Assembly: GCA_020444165.1 (NCBI GenBank)
Contig: JAHLLK010000039.1
Coordinates: 1-52,849, forward strand
Length of the DNA stretch: 52,849 nt
Reading direction: 5' to 3'
DNA from: Deltaproteobacteria bacterium
GTDB lineage: Bacteria; Desulfobacterota; Desulfarculia; Desulfarculales; Desulfarculaceae
In this document: piece by piece, positions 15,760 to 24,036 of the stretch
Layout: every line of letters starts with the position of its first letter
Numbering within the stretch: the stretch's first letter is position 1
The notes under the pieces: generated by a model
What the model was told of the DNA's origin: nothing
What the model saw: the letters and a program-made list of their open reading frames with translations, nothing else
Databases searched by the model: none
Position numbers and translations under genes: made by a program

Positions 15760-16111
15760 GCAACCCACCCCCCCGGAGGAGGCCCCGGCCGCGGCCCCCC
15801 GGGCGGCGGAAAAACCGGCCGCCCCGGCGGCGGCCAAGCCGGCTCCCCGGGCGGCCGCGCCCCGGCCCCTGATCTACCTCGGCCCCAACTTGGCGGCCCT
15901 GGGCCTGTTCGCCGGCCAGGCCTTCCGGGGCGGCCGGACCCCCGCCCACCTCGCCAAGGCCCGCCAGGAGGACCCCGACCTGGACGCCCTGTTTGTGCCG
16001 GTGAGCGGCCTGGCCGCGGCCCGGGATGACCTGAAGAACCCCACCACCAACCTCACCGCGGCCTACGCCCGGGTGCTGGCCCGGCTGCAGCAGGCCAGAA
16101 AGGAAAAGTAG
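15731..16111 (+). CDS. Small tail-module protein with Pro/Ala-rich leader
   Basis: A 126-residue protein. Residues 1-45 are almost wholly Pro, Ala and Lys (disordered), followed by IYLGPNLAALGLFAGQAFRGG and a helical charged end. The start ATG 15731 lies within the previous gene. Similar short proteins stand before the sheath gene in other contractile-tail phages, but I do not recognise a named family. Confidence 0.6.
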   Translation: MARDTQTNSKQPTPPEEAPAAAPRAAEKPAAPAAAKPAPRAAAPRPLIYLGPNLAALGLFAGQAFRGGRTPAHLAKARQEDPDLDALFVPVSGLAAARDDLKNPTTNLTAAYARVLARLQQARKEK

Positions 16112-16114
16112 GCC

Positions 16115-17560
16115 ATGGCTTACCGTCACGGCGTCTATATCCAGGAGCTGCCCACCGCCCTGATCCCCATGCGGACGCTGTACGCCCGCATGCCGGTGGT
16201 GGTGGGCACGGCCCCGGTGCACATTCTGGAGGGGGGCGCGGACCTGCCGGTGAACAAGCCGGTGCTGTGCTTCAGCAAGGATGAGTTCGTGGCCGCCTTC
16301 AAGGACTCGACCGACCTGGCCTCCTTCACCCTTTGCGAGGCGGCCGAGGTGCTCCTCACCCTCTACCGGGTGGCGCCGGTGGTGTTCATCAATGTGCTGG
16401 ACCCGGCCAAGCACAAGGCGGCGGTGGCCGAGGCGGACTACACCTTCGCGGCCGGCGTCATCACCCTGGCCCACACCTACCCCCTGAACCTGGTGGTGAA
16501 GAGCGCGGACGGGGCCACCACCTACACCGCCGGAGTGGACTACACCGTGAACCGCATCGGCGGGGTGGTGACCCGGCTGGCGGACGGGGCCATCGCGGCC
16601 GAGGCCACGGTGAAGGTGAGCTATGACCGCATCGACCCGGGCGCGGTCACGGTGGATGACATCATCGGCGGGGTGGACCCGGAGACGGGGGCCAAGACCG
16701 GGTTGGAGCTGGTGGACAGCATCTTCCCCCGCTTCCGGCTGATCCCGGGCCAGCTCCTGTGCCCGGGCTGGTCCATCCACCCGGAGGTGGCCATCTACCT
16801 GGCCGCCAAGTCCGTAAACATCAACGGCTTTTTCCGGGCCGCCGCCCTGGTGGACGTGCCGCCGGACGGCGAGGGGGCCCCGGCCGGGTACACCGGCGTG
16901 CCGGCCTGGAAAAACGACTACAACTACACCGATGAGGACCTGATCGTCTGTTGGCCCAAGGTGAAGGTGGGGGAAAAGACCCATTGGCTCTCCACCCACC
17001 TGGCCGGGCTGTGCCTGGACATCGACGAGGCCAACGAAGATATCCCGTTCGTGAGTCCTTCCAACAAGCGGCTGAACATCACCGGGGCGGACCACGCCGG
17101 CCAGGAGCTGTGGCTGGGGCCGGAACAGGCCAACTACCTCAACTCCGAGGGCATCGTCACGGTGCTGAACTTCGACGGCGGGTGGAAGGCCTGGGGCAAC
17201 CGCACCGGAGTTTACCCTTCCAACACCGACCCCAAGGACTCCTTCATCCCCGTGCGGGCCATGTTCAACTGGCTGCACAACACCCTGACGCTGTCCTTCT
17301 GGAACCGGGTGGACTACCCCCTCCGGCGGCGGCACGTGCACACCATCGTGGACTCGGCCAACATCTGGCTGAACGGCCTGGCCGCCCGGGAGGTGATCCT
17401 GGGCGGGCGGTGCGCCTTCCTGGAAGTGGAGAACCCCCTGACCGACCTGATGGACGGCATCGCGCGGTTCCACGTGTGGTTCACCCCGCCCAGCCCCAAC
17501 CGGGTGATCGAGTTCATCACCGAGTACGACCCCAACTATCAAAGCGTGCTCTTTACCTAA
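16115..17560 (+). CDS. Contractile tail sheath protein (gpFI)
   Basis: A 481-residue tail sheath protein. The N-terminus (YRHGVYIQELPTALIPM) matches the start typical of sheath proteins (HGVxVxExxxGxxxI). The C-terminal third has RRRHVHTIVDSANIWLNGLAAREVILGGRC and IARFHVWFTPPSPNRVIEFITEYD, the conserved sheath core. A 100-residue insertion with beta pattern (about 130-200) is present, as in many myovirus sheaths. Contraction of this sheath drives the tube through the cell envelope. It is followed after 47 bases by the tube gene. Confidence 0.92.
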   Translation: MAYRHGVYIQELPTALIPMRTLYARMPVVVGTAPVHILEGGADLPVNKPVLCFSKDEFVAAFKDSTDLASFTLCEAAEVLLTLYRVAPVVFINVLDPAKHKAAVAEADYTFAAGVITLAHTYPLNLVVKSADGATTYTAGVDYTVNRIGGVVTRLADGAIAAEATVKVSYDRIDPGAVTVDDIIGGVDPETGAKTGLELVDSIFPRFRLIPGQLLCPGWSIHPEVAIYLAAKSVNINGFFRAAALVDVPPDGEGAPAGYTGVPAWKNDYNYTDEDLIVCWPKVKVGEKTHWLSTHLAGLCLDIDEANEDIPFVSPSNKRLNITGADHAGQELWLGPEQANYLNSEGIVTVLNFDGGWKAWGNRTGVYPSNTDPKDSFIPVRAMFNWLHNTLTLSFWNRVDYPLRRRHVHTIVDSANIWLNGLAAREVILGGRCAFLEVENPLTDLMDGIARFHVWFTPPSPNRVIEFITEYDPNYQSVLFT

Positions 17561-17607
17561 ACAAATGACGATCTTTTTGTAACCCCAGGCCCTGGGAGGA
17601 ACCGAAC

Positions 17608-18132
17608 ATGGCCAACCAAGTCCCCGAGAAGCTGCAAGACTTCCGGGTCTATCTGGAGGACGTGGACCTCTTGGGCGTGGCCGACGTGACCCTGCCCAAG
17701 ATGGAGTTCGAAACCGAAGAGCTGAAGGGGGCCGGCCTGGCCGGCACCATCGACAGCCCGGTGCTGGGCCACTTCAAGTCCATGACCTGCGAGATCAATT
17801 TCCGGGTGGTCACCCAGAACTTCGTAAAGTTGGCCGCGCCCAAGAGCCACCACCTGGCCTTCTACGGCGCGGTGCAGGTGCACGACGCCGGCGAGGGCAA
17901 GCTCCTCTCCAAGCAATGCAAGGTGGTGGTGCGGGGCCTGGCCAAGGTGGCGGACCTGGGCAAGCTGGACTCCGGCAAACTCCAGGAAAACAAGGCCGAG
18001 CTGGAAGTGCACTACCTGAAGCTCTCCTACGACGGCGCCGACTACATCGAAATGGACAAGCTCAATTACGTGTACGTGGTGGACGGCGAAGACTACCTGG
18101 CGGAAGTCCGGGCCAACCTGGGCCTGGGTTAG
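17608..18132 (+). CDS. Major tail tube protein (gpFII)
   Basis: A 174-residue P2-type tail tube protein: VPEKLQDFRVYLEDVDLLGVADVTLPKMEF at the start, followed by GTIDSPVLGHFKSMTCEINFRV. Length and order (sheath, tube, E) match P2 FI-FII-E. ATG 17608 follows GGGAGGAACCGAAC. It stacks into the inner tube that passes DNA. Confidence 0.93.
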   Translation: MANQVPEKLQDFRVYLEDVDLLGVADVTLPKMEFETEELKGAGLAGTIDSPVLGHFKSMTCEINFRVVTQNFVKLAAPKSHHLAFYGAVQVHDAGEGKLLSKQCKVVVRGLAKVADLGKLDSGKLQENKAELEVHYLKLSYDGADYIEMDKLNYVYVVDGEDYLAEVRANLGLG

Positions 18133-18141
18133 GAGGCGGAT

Positions 18142-18408
18142 ATGACTACGGAGGCAGTTAACAACTCTTTGGAAAACATCGTGCTGGATTTCCCCTTGAC
18201 CATTGACGGCCGCGAGGTGACCAGCCTGGCCCTGCGGCGGCCCAAGGTGCGCGACCTTTTGGAAGCGCAAAAGTCTGGCGGCAATGATTCCGAGCAAGAG
18301 CTGGCCCTGTTCGGACGGCTGACCGGGGTGAACCCGGAGGAGCTGCGGAACCTGGACATGCGGGACTACCGCAAGGTCCAGCGGGCCTATGAAGCTTTTT
18401 TGTCCTGA
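18142..18408 (+). CDS. Tail assembly chaperone gpE (zero-frame product)
   Basis: An 88-residue protein, the P2 gpE / tail assembly chaperone type (VLDFPLTIDGREVTSLALRRPKVRDLLEAQ, then LFGRLTGVNPEELRNLDMRDYRKVQ). ATG 18142 follows AGGAGGCGGAT. Its C-terminus contains the slippery heptamer TTTTTTG. It lies between tube and tape-measure genes, where chaperones load the tape-measure protein. Confidence 0.9.
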   Translation: MTTEAVNNSLENIVLDFPLTIDGREVTSLALRRPKVRDLLEAQKSGGNDSEQELALFGRLTGVNPEELRNLDMRDYRKVQRAYEAFLS

Positions 18409-18578
18409 AGGCGGGGGAGGCGCGGGACCTGGTGCTGATCCTGGCCCACCTCACCCACACCGGGCTGCCGTTCTGGCTCAACCAGGAAGTCGGCGAACTC
18501 TTGGTGTGGGCCGGACGGGCCGGCAAGGTGGTTCCCAATATCCCAGGGCATAGCGGGGGAGGAAGCGTTCAACCATGA
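18142..18578 (+). CDS. gpE+E' fusion by -1 ribosomal frameshift
   Basis: At TTTTTTG (18,396-18,402), positioned T TTT TTG relative to the zero frame, a -1 slip avoids the stop at 18,406-18,408 and continues to TGA at 18,576-18,578. The fusion is 145 residues. The added 59 residues (VLKAGEARDLVLILAHLTHT, ending with WLNQEVGELLVWAGRAG) have the helix and W-x-x-x-A pattern of P2 E'. P2 E/E+E' is known to use the same heptamer at the same place. Use of the site here is inferred from slippery sequence, conserved position and coding quality after the shift. Confidence 0.85.
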
Positions 18579-18706
18579 ACCCAGCAAAAGCTCCCCCCAG
18601 GTTGCCCACCACCCAGCAAATGAGAGGGGCGGTCAGAAGGTTGAACATGTCGATGGAAATAAGCCACCAACAGCATGGCGCCGCCACCACGGCCACGAAA
18701 GCGTAG
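18575..18706 (+). CDS. Possible small coupled ORF (43 aa) before tape measure
   Basis: ATG 18575 overlaps the E' stop (ATGA), has GGGGGAGG at 18,556-18,563 upstream, and the frame ends with TAG at 18,704-18,706, three bases before the tape-measure ATG. The 43-residue product is basic and Met/Gln-rich with no recognisable domain. The opposite strand of the same segment has a strikingly hydrophobic frame (see findings), so coding strand is uncertain. Confidence 0.3.
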   Translation: MNPAKAPPRLPTTQQMRGAVRRLNMSMEISHQQHGAATTATKA

Positions 18707-18709
18707 TTT

Positions 18710-21517
18710 ATGAGCAGCTTTGCCAACACCGCCGTCACCCTGGGCTTGGGGGTTCTGGGATACAGTTCCTTTAAACGTATCCTAAACGATTCCTCCCAGA
18801 GAATCAATGCCCTGGGGCAGAGCGTGGGGAAGCTGGCCAACACCCAGGTGGAAATGGGGCGGTTCCGGGATCTGGGGCAATCCCTGCGGGCCACCCACAA
18901 GCAATTGGGCGAGGCGCAAACCGTGGTCCAGCGGCTGGCCATGGAGATGAAGGCCGCGGACCAGCCCACCCGCCAGTTGCAGGTGGCCTTCGACCGGGCC
19001 CGGGGCCGCGCCGCCGCCCTGAAACAGACCTTCCAGGAACAGAAAGACGAACTCCGCCGGCTGAAGGCCGGGCTGGACCAGGCGGGAGTGAGCACCCGGG
19101 AGTTGGGCCGCCACCAGAAGCGGCTGGCCCTGGAGGCCGAGCGGGCCACTCGGGTCCAGGCCCGCCTGGGGGAACTCACCGCCCGGGAAGGTGTGCTTCG
19201 CCAGCGCCTGGGGGGCTACAAGTCCCGCCTGGTGGGCGGCTTGGCGGCCGGCTATGGGGCGGCCCGGCTCATGCAAGCCCCGGCCGCGGTGGAGAAGGCC
19301 AAGGGCGAGGTGGCTTCCTTGGGGGTGAGCGAAGCGGGCCTGACCAAGCTGGCCGAAGCCGGGCGCAAATTCAGTAACAAATGGGTCGGGGTGACCCAAG
19401 ACGCTTTTATCTCCGCGGCCTACGACATCAAGAGCGGCGTCTCCAGCCTGGGCGACACGGCCCTGGCCGAGGTGACCCGGGTGGCCGCGCTCACGGCCAA
19501 GGGCACCAAGGCCGAAGCGGGGGAGATGACCAGCCTCTTTGCCCAGGGTTACGACATCTTCCGCAAACAGTACGAGGCTCAGGCCAGCCAAAGCGTGCCG
19601 GGGTGGAACAAGCTCAGCACGGAACAAAAGGACATCAAGTTCTTTGAGGCCTTTTCTGGAGGCATCGCGGCCACGGTGCAGGCCTACAAGACCGACGGGT
19701 CCAAATTGAGCCAGGCCTTCCAGTCCCTGGGGGCCGACGCCACCAAGGCTGGGGTGACTTTGGCCGAGCAATTGGCCGTCTTGGGCAAGCTCCAGGGATC
19801 GGTGGAGCCCGGCGCGGCCGGCACCTTGTATCGAGCCTTCCTGAAGAACGCGGCCAAGGGGGGCAATGAGCTGGGCCTGGACTTCGTTAATGCCCAAACC
19901 GGCCAGCTCCGCTCCCTGCCGGAGATCCTCGGCCAGCTCCGCCAAGCCTACGGCGACACCATCGACGAAACGGAAAAAGCAGAGATCACCAAGGCTTTCG
20001 GCACCGAGGACGCCGTGCGCTTCCTGGCGCTCCTGTACGACAGCTCCGCCGACCTGGCCCAGGGGGCCAAGGCCCTGGATCAGGAGATGAAAAAGGGCAC
20101 GGAGCGGGCCGAGAAAATGGCGGCCGCCATGGACCGCGGCCCTGGCGCGACCTTCGAGCGTTTGGGCCAGCAGTTCGGCAACCTGGCCACCGTGCTCGGC
20201 ACCGCCATGGCCCCGGCCGTGGACACCATTTCGGCCGGCATAGGTACGGTGGTGGTGGCCCTCCAGGACCTGGGCCGGGCCTTCCCCAAAATCACCGGGT
20301 TGATCGGCGCCGCAGTCACCGGCCTGGCCGGGGCTTTCGCGGTGGTCACGGCTGGGGGCTTTGCCCTCAACGCCGCGAAGCTGGGCTGGACCGGTTTCCA
20401 AAAGGTGTTGACCTTGGGCCGGGTGGGGAACCCCACGGCTTTGGGGGACGGTCCGCAAAAGCGGGGAGGCGGCCTGGGCCGCATCTTCCGCCGCGGCGGC
20501 GGCACCGGCCGGCCCGGGGGCGGCGGCAGCGCGGGGGGCCCCGGCGGCGCCGGAGGCCAAAAGGCTCCCCTGTGGCGCCGGGTGCTGGGCGGGGTGCTGG
20601 GCGGCGGCGCGGCCGGCGGCGGCTCCGTGGTGCCGGTGGCGGTGACCAACTGGCCGGGCGGCGGGGCTGGGAGTGGTTTGGGTTTGGGCGACCTTTTGCC
20701 GGACGGCCCGGGCGGGGAGAAAGCCCCCGGCCGGGGCAAGGGGGCTGCCGGGGCCAAGCCCCGGGGAATCTTGGGCCGGGTCGGGCAGAAAATGAGCGGC
20801 CTGGTGGGCCGGGCCATGGGCTGGGGCCGGGGGGTATTGGGCAAGTCCGTGGCCGGGGGCCTGCTGGGCAAGGTGGGCGGCGGGGTCTTGGGCAAGGCCG
20901 GCAAATGGGCCGGGTCTTTGTTCAAGGGCCTGGGCAAGGGCGCGTTGAAGAAGATCCCGCTCCTGGGCGCGGCGGCCGGGGGGCTCTTCGCCCTGCAGCG
21001 GGTCATGGGCGGCGACTACCTGGGCGCGGCCCTGGAGCTGGGCAGCGGCCTGGCCAGCACGATACCCGGGGTGGGCACGGCCGTGTCCCTGGCCCTGGAC
21101 GCGGCCGGCGCGGTGCGGGACGCCGCCCCGGACGGCCAGGCCGAGGGCGGGGCCGCGGGGATCCCCGCCGCGGCTGGGATGTTGCCGGCGGCGGCTACGG
21201 GCCTGCTGCCTGCCGGAGCGGGTTGGCCCCCGGAGCTGGCGGGCCTGGGGGGGGCAGCCGGAGCGGCCCTGTTGCCCCAGGCCGGCGACCTGCCCGCGCT
21301 GCTGGCCGGGCTCCGGGGCCTGGCCCCGGCGGCCGCGCCCGCCCCGGTGACCGTGCAGGTGGAACAGCAAATCAGCCTGGCCCCGGGCCTCATGCGCGAC
21401 GCGGTGGAACAGGTCATCAGCTCCGGCAACCAGAAGCTGGTGCAGGTGATCCGCGAGGTGATGCAGGACCTGGTGCGGCGGGACCGCCGGGTGAGCTTCG
21501 GCTATGGCAGCAACTGA
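18710..21517 (+). CDS. Tail tape measure protein
   Basis: A 935-residue protein, the longest in the phage, setting tail length. Residues 1-175 are a coiled coil (repeated LGQSL-, QLQVAFDRARGRAAAL, RLALEAERATRVQ). Residues about 185-480 match the TP901-type tape-measure core (EVASLGVSEAGLTKLAEAG, RKFSNKWVGVTQDAFISAAYDIKSG-type region, EITKAFGTEDAVRFLALL). About 510-560 is a hydrophobic segment. Residues about 575-830 are Gly/Ala-rich low complexity with two further hydrophobic stretches. The C-terminal 80 residues are amphipathic helices that would contact the baseplate. It follows the E/E' chaperone as in P2. Confidence 0.92.
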   Translation: MSSFANTAVTLGLGVLGYSSFKRILNDSSQRINALGQSVGKLANTQVEMGRFRDLGQSLRATHKQLGEAQTVVQRLAMEMKAADQPTRQLQVAFDRARGRAAALKQTFQEQKDELRRLKAGLDQAGVSTRELGRHQKRLALEAERATRVQARLGELTAREGVLRQRLGGYKSRLVGGLAAGYGAARLMQAPAAVEKAKGEVASLGVSEAGLTKLAEAGRKFSNKWVGVTQDAFISAAYDIKSGVSSLGDTALAEVTRVAALTAKGTKAEAGEMTSLFAQGYDIFRKQYEAQASQSVPGWNKLSTEQKDIKFFEAFSGGIAATVQAYKTDGSKLSQAFQSLGADATKAGVTLAEQLAVLGKLQGSVEPGAAGTLYRAFLKNAAKGGNELGLDFVNAQTGQLRSLPEILGQLRQAYGDTIDETEKAEITKAFGTEDAVRFLALLYDSSADLAQGAKALDQEMKKGTERAEKMAAAMDRGPGATFERLGQQFGNLATVLGTAMAPAVDTISAGIGTVVVALQDLGRAFPKITGLIGAAVTGLAGAFAVVTAGGFALNAAKLGWTGFQKVLTLGRVGNPTALGDGPQKRGGGLGRIFRRGGGTGRPGGGGSAGGPGGAGGQKAPLWRRVLGGVLGGGAAGGGSVVPVAVTNWPGGGAGSGLGLGDLLPDGPGGEKAPGRGKGAAGAKPRGILGRVGQKMSGLVGRAMGWGRGVLGKSVAGGLLGKVGGGVLGKAGKWAGSLFKGLGKGALKKIPLLGAAAGGLFALQRVMGGDYLGAALELGSGLASTIPGVGTAVSLALDAAGAVRDAAPDGQAEGGAAGIPAAAGMLPAAATGLLPAGAGWPPELAGLGGAAGAALLPQAGDLPALLAGLRGLAPAAAPAPVTVQVEQQISLAPGLMRDAVEQVISSGNQKLVQVIREVMQDLVRRDRRVSFGYGSN

Positions 21518-21722
21518 GACCTACACCACCATCCAGGGCGACACCTGGGACTGGATCGCCAAGAAGATCTGGGGCGGCCGGCGGGAAAGCATGCTGCACC
21601 ACCTGGTGCTGGCCAACCCTGACCACCGCCATTTGCGGTTTTTCCCGGCCGGCGTGGTGCTGGTGGTGCCGGCCGTAACCCCGCCCCGGGAGGAGGCGCC
21701 GCCGCCATGGCAGATAAGGTAG
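21504..21722 (+). CDS. Tail protein X (LysM-like)
   Basis: A 72-residue protein with a LysM-like module: YTTIQGDTWDWIAKKIWGG then MLHHLVLANPDHRHLRFFPAGVVLVVP. This is the P2 gpX family, a tail hub protein with a peptidoglycan-binding-like fold. It overlaps the tape-measure end by 14 bases and the gpD start by 16 bases. Confidence 0.92.
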   Translation: MAATETYTTIQGDTWDWIAKKIWGGRRESMLHHLVLANPDHRHLRFFPAGVVLVVPAVTPPREEAPPPWQIR

Positions 21723-22741
21723 CCAGGAAAGCCACCCTCTCCCTGACCTACCGGGGCCAGGACCTCGGCCGGCATTGCGTGGGGTTCACCTACACCGATA
21801 ACGACCAGGACGCCCTGGACGGCATCGAAGTGACCCTGGAGGATCGCGAGGGTTACTGGCTGGGGCCCTGGTGGCCCCGCAAGATGGACACCATCGTGGC
21901 GGCCATCCACACCGAGGATTGGGAGTTCCCGGGCCAGCGCCAGACCCTCGCCTGCGGGGTGTTCGAGATCGAGGAGCCCGCCGTGGCCGGGCCACCCGAC
22001 CAGGTGACCATTCAAGGCCACTCGGCCAAGGTCAGCCAGAACAACCGCACCCAGCGCAAATCCACGGCCTGGGACAACCCCAGCCTGCAAATGCTGGCGG
22101 CCGAAATCGCCGGCCGCATGGGCCTGGGCCTGATCTGGGAGGGCAACGACGTATCGTACAAGCGCCAGGAGCAAAAGTCCGAAGGCGACCTGGCCTTTTT
22201 GCGCCGGCTGTGCCGGGAGGCCGGCAACGGGGTGAAGGTGGTCAACGAAAGCCTGGTGGTGTTCGCGGGGCAGACCTGGGACGCCCGGCCGCCGTCGTTC
22301 ACCCTGAAGCGCTCCCAGGCCCTGGGCGAGAACCCCCTCATCACCAACTACCGCTTCCAGAACCAGAGCCACGACAAGTTCCAAAGCTGCATTGTCCGCT
22401 GGACCGACCCCCAAACCAAGGAGGTGTACCAGGGCCGCTTTGACGAACCCAAGGCGGACAAGGCCTCGGGGGAGACCTTCATGGTCCGCGACCGCCGGGT
22501 GGACTCCAACGCCGACGCCCAGAAGATGGCCCAGAGCCTCCTCCGGGCCAAGAACCAGGGCGACTTCACGGCCGAGATGCAGCTCATGGGCGACATCCGC
22601 CTGAAGGCCGGGCTCACCTGCCAGGTGGCGGAGTTCGGCCGCTTCTCGGGCAAGTACCTGGTGGAGGAGGCCCGCCACCGCCTGGACGCCTTTGGCGGCT
22701 ACACCGCCCAGCTCACCCTCCGCAAGGTGCTGGAGTACTGA
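21707..22741 (+). CDS. Phage late control / baseplate hub protein D
   Basis: A 344-residue gpD family protein (the P2 D hub related to T4 gp27). Typical blocks are LSLTYRGQDLGRHCVGFTYTD, DGIEVTLEDREGYW, and the SEGDLAFLRRLCREAGN motif near residue 160. It forms the ring between tail tube and spike. Its stop overlaps the next start (TGATG). Confidence 0.92.
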   Translation: MADKVARKATLSLTYRGQDLGRHCVGFTYTDNDQDALDGIEVTLEDREGYWLGPWWPRKMDTIVAAIHTEDWEFPGQRQTLACGVFEIEEPAVAGPPDQVTIQGHSAKVSQNNRTQRKSTAWDNPSLQMLAAEIAGRMGLGLIWEGNDVSYKRQEQKSEGDLAFLRRLCREAGNGVKVVNESLVVFAGQTWDARPPSFTLKRSQALGENPLITNYRFQNQSHDKFQSCIVRWTDPQTKEVYQGRFDEPKADKASGETFMVRDRRVDSNADAQKMAQSLLRAKNQGDFTAEMQLMGDIRLKAGLTCQVAEFGRFSGKYLVEEARHRLDAFGGYTAQLTLRKVLEY

Positions 22742-23337
22742 TGCTTACCGATCTGGAAACCGTTTCCCGCCGGGTGGGCCGGCTGGAGGAGATGCTGGCC
22801 CAGGTGGTGCGGGTGGGCATGGTCACCCAGACCGACCCGAAGAGCCACAAGGTGAAGGTGCTGTTCCCGGAGCAAGACCTGTTGGAGAGCGACTGGCTGT
22901 GGGTGGTGGCCCACAAGACCCATGCGGACAAGGCCTACTGGCTGCCCGACCGCGACGAACAGGTGCTCTGCCTGTTCCTGCCCAACAGCCACGAGGTGGG
23001 TTTCGTCTTGGGAGCCATCTACTCCGACAAGGACCCGGTGCCGGTGGAAAGCCAGGACAAGGCCCATATCCGCTTCCAGGACGGCGCCTGGGCGGAGTAC
23101 GACCGCAACTCCGGCGAGATGGCCCTGCACGTCAAGACCAAGCTCATTCTGCGGGCCGGGACCGAGATAGAGATCTTCGCCCCGCGGATCCTCATGACCA
23201 AGCCCACCTTCATGGGGCCCATCCCGCCGCTGATCCAGCCCACCATGCCCCAGCCCTACGTGCCGCCAGCCCTGTTGGAGCCGCCCGGGCCGCCGGCCCC
23301 GGCCGAGCCGCCGGACGGGGGGACCTCCCATGAGTGA
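22741..23337 (+). CDS. Baseplate spike protein V
   Basis: A 198-residue gpV-like protein. It has an N-terminal helix, then an OB fold (VRVGMVTQTDPKSHKVKVLF), the LWVVAHKTHADKAYWLPDRDEQVLCLFLPNSHEVGFVLGAIY block that defines gpV, and a thin beta-helix (AWAEYDRNSGEMALHVKTK). The C-terminus is a Pro-rich tail rather than the metal-binding HxH tip of P2 gpV, so a separate tip protein may be used. It starts in the gpD stop. Confidence 0.9.
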   Translation: MLTDLETVSRRVGRLEEMLAQVVRVGMVTQTDPKSHKVKVLFPEQDLLESDWLWVVAHKTHADKAYWLPDRDEQVLCLFLPNSHEVGFVLGAIYSDKDPVPVESQDKAHIRFQDGAWAEYDRNSGEMALHVKTKLILRAGTEIEIFAPRILMTKPTFMGPIPPLIQPTMPQPYVPPALLEPPGPPAPAEPPDGGTSHE

Positions 23338-23716
23338 TCTGGGCAGCTACGGGCCGGTGGTCTTCGAGACCTCCGACGCCCGGATCCTCACCTTTGCCGA
23401 TTTCCGGGACCGGCGCCGGGCCCGCTACGCCACCCATGACGTGATCAACCAGGAGCAATTGCTCCAGTTCCTCACGGTGGAGCTGGCCGTGGTGCGTTTC
23501 GAAATGACCCTGCACCACCGCTTTTGCGACCCCGCGGCCGAGTTCCAGCGGCTGCTGGATTTGTTGGAGGAGCACACCGCCCACCAGCTGGTGATCGGCG
23601 GCTCGCCGCTGGGCGAGTTCGTGCTGGAGGAGATCCACCACGACTGGCGGGTGGTGGCCGCCAACGGCGTCCTGATGCACACCAAGGGCGACGTGGATCT
23701 GAGGCAGTACCGATGA
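23330..23716 (+). CDS. Tail protein of the gpU group
   Basis: A 128-residue protein between V and W. The arrangement LGSYGPVVFETSDARILTF, RYATHDVINQEQLLQFLTVELAVVRFEMTLHHRF and GGSPLGEFVLEEIHHDW fits the P2 tail protein U family (tail terminator or baseplate-proximal). The position between V and W is unlike P2, where U follows T. It overlaps V by 8 bases and W by 4 bases. Confidence 0.7.
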   Translation: MSDLGSYGPVVFETSDARILTFADFRDRRRARYATHDVINQEQLLQFLTVELAVVRFEMTLHHRFCDPAAEFQRLLDLLEEHTAHQLVIGGSPLGEFVLEEIHHDWRVVAANGVLMHTKGDVDLRQYR

Positions 23717-24036
23717 TCGAGACCATGCTCCTGGTGGAGCCGGGCCCCCTCACCATCGCCCCGGCGGATCTCCTGGAGGACGTGCGCCAGAACGTGCGCC
23801 TGATCCTCACCACGCCCAAGGGCTCCCTGGTGCTGGACCGGGACTTCGGCCTGGACTTCTCGGTGATCGACCAGCCGCTCCCCCGGGCCCAGGCCCTGTT
23901 GGCCGCGGAGATCGTGGACCAGGTGGCCCGCTTTGAGCCCCGGGCCGACGTGGTCAAGGTGACCTTTGAACCCGACCTGGCCGGCGCGGCCGACGGCAAG
24001 CTCATCCCCCACGTGCGTTTAAGGATAAAAGCATGA
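23713..24036 (+). CDS. Baseplate wedge protein W (gp25-like)
   Basis: A 107-residue GPW/gp25 family protein. The core DVRQNVRLILTTPKGSLVLDRDFGLDFSVID and the EIVDQVARFEPRADVVKVTFEPD segment are diagnostic of the wedge protein related to T4 gp25. The gp25-type Glu-Pro-Arg motif is present as FEPR. ATG 23713 overlaps the previous stop. Confidence 0.93.
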   Translation: MIETMLLVEPGPLTIAPADLLEDVRQNVRLILTTPKGSLVLDRDFGLDFSVIDQPLPRAQALLAAEIVDQVARFEPRADVVKVTFEPDLAGAADGKLIPHVRLRIKA

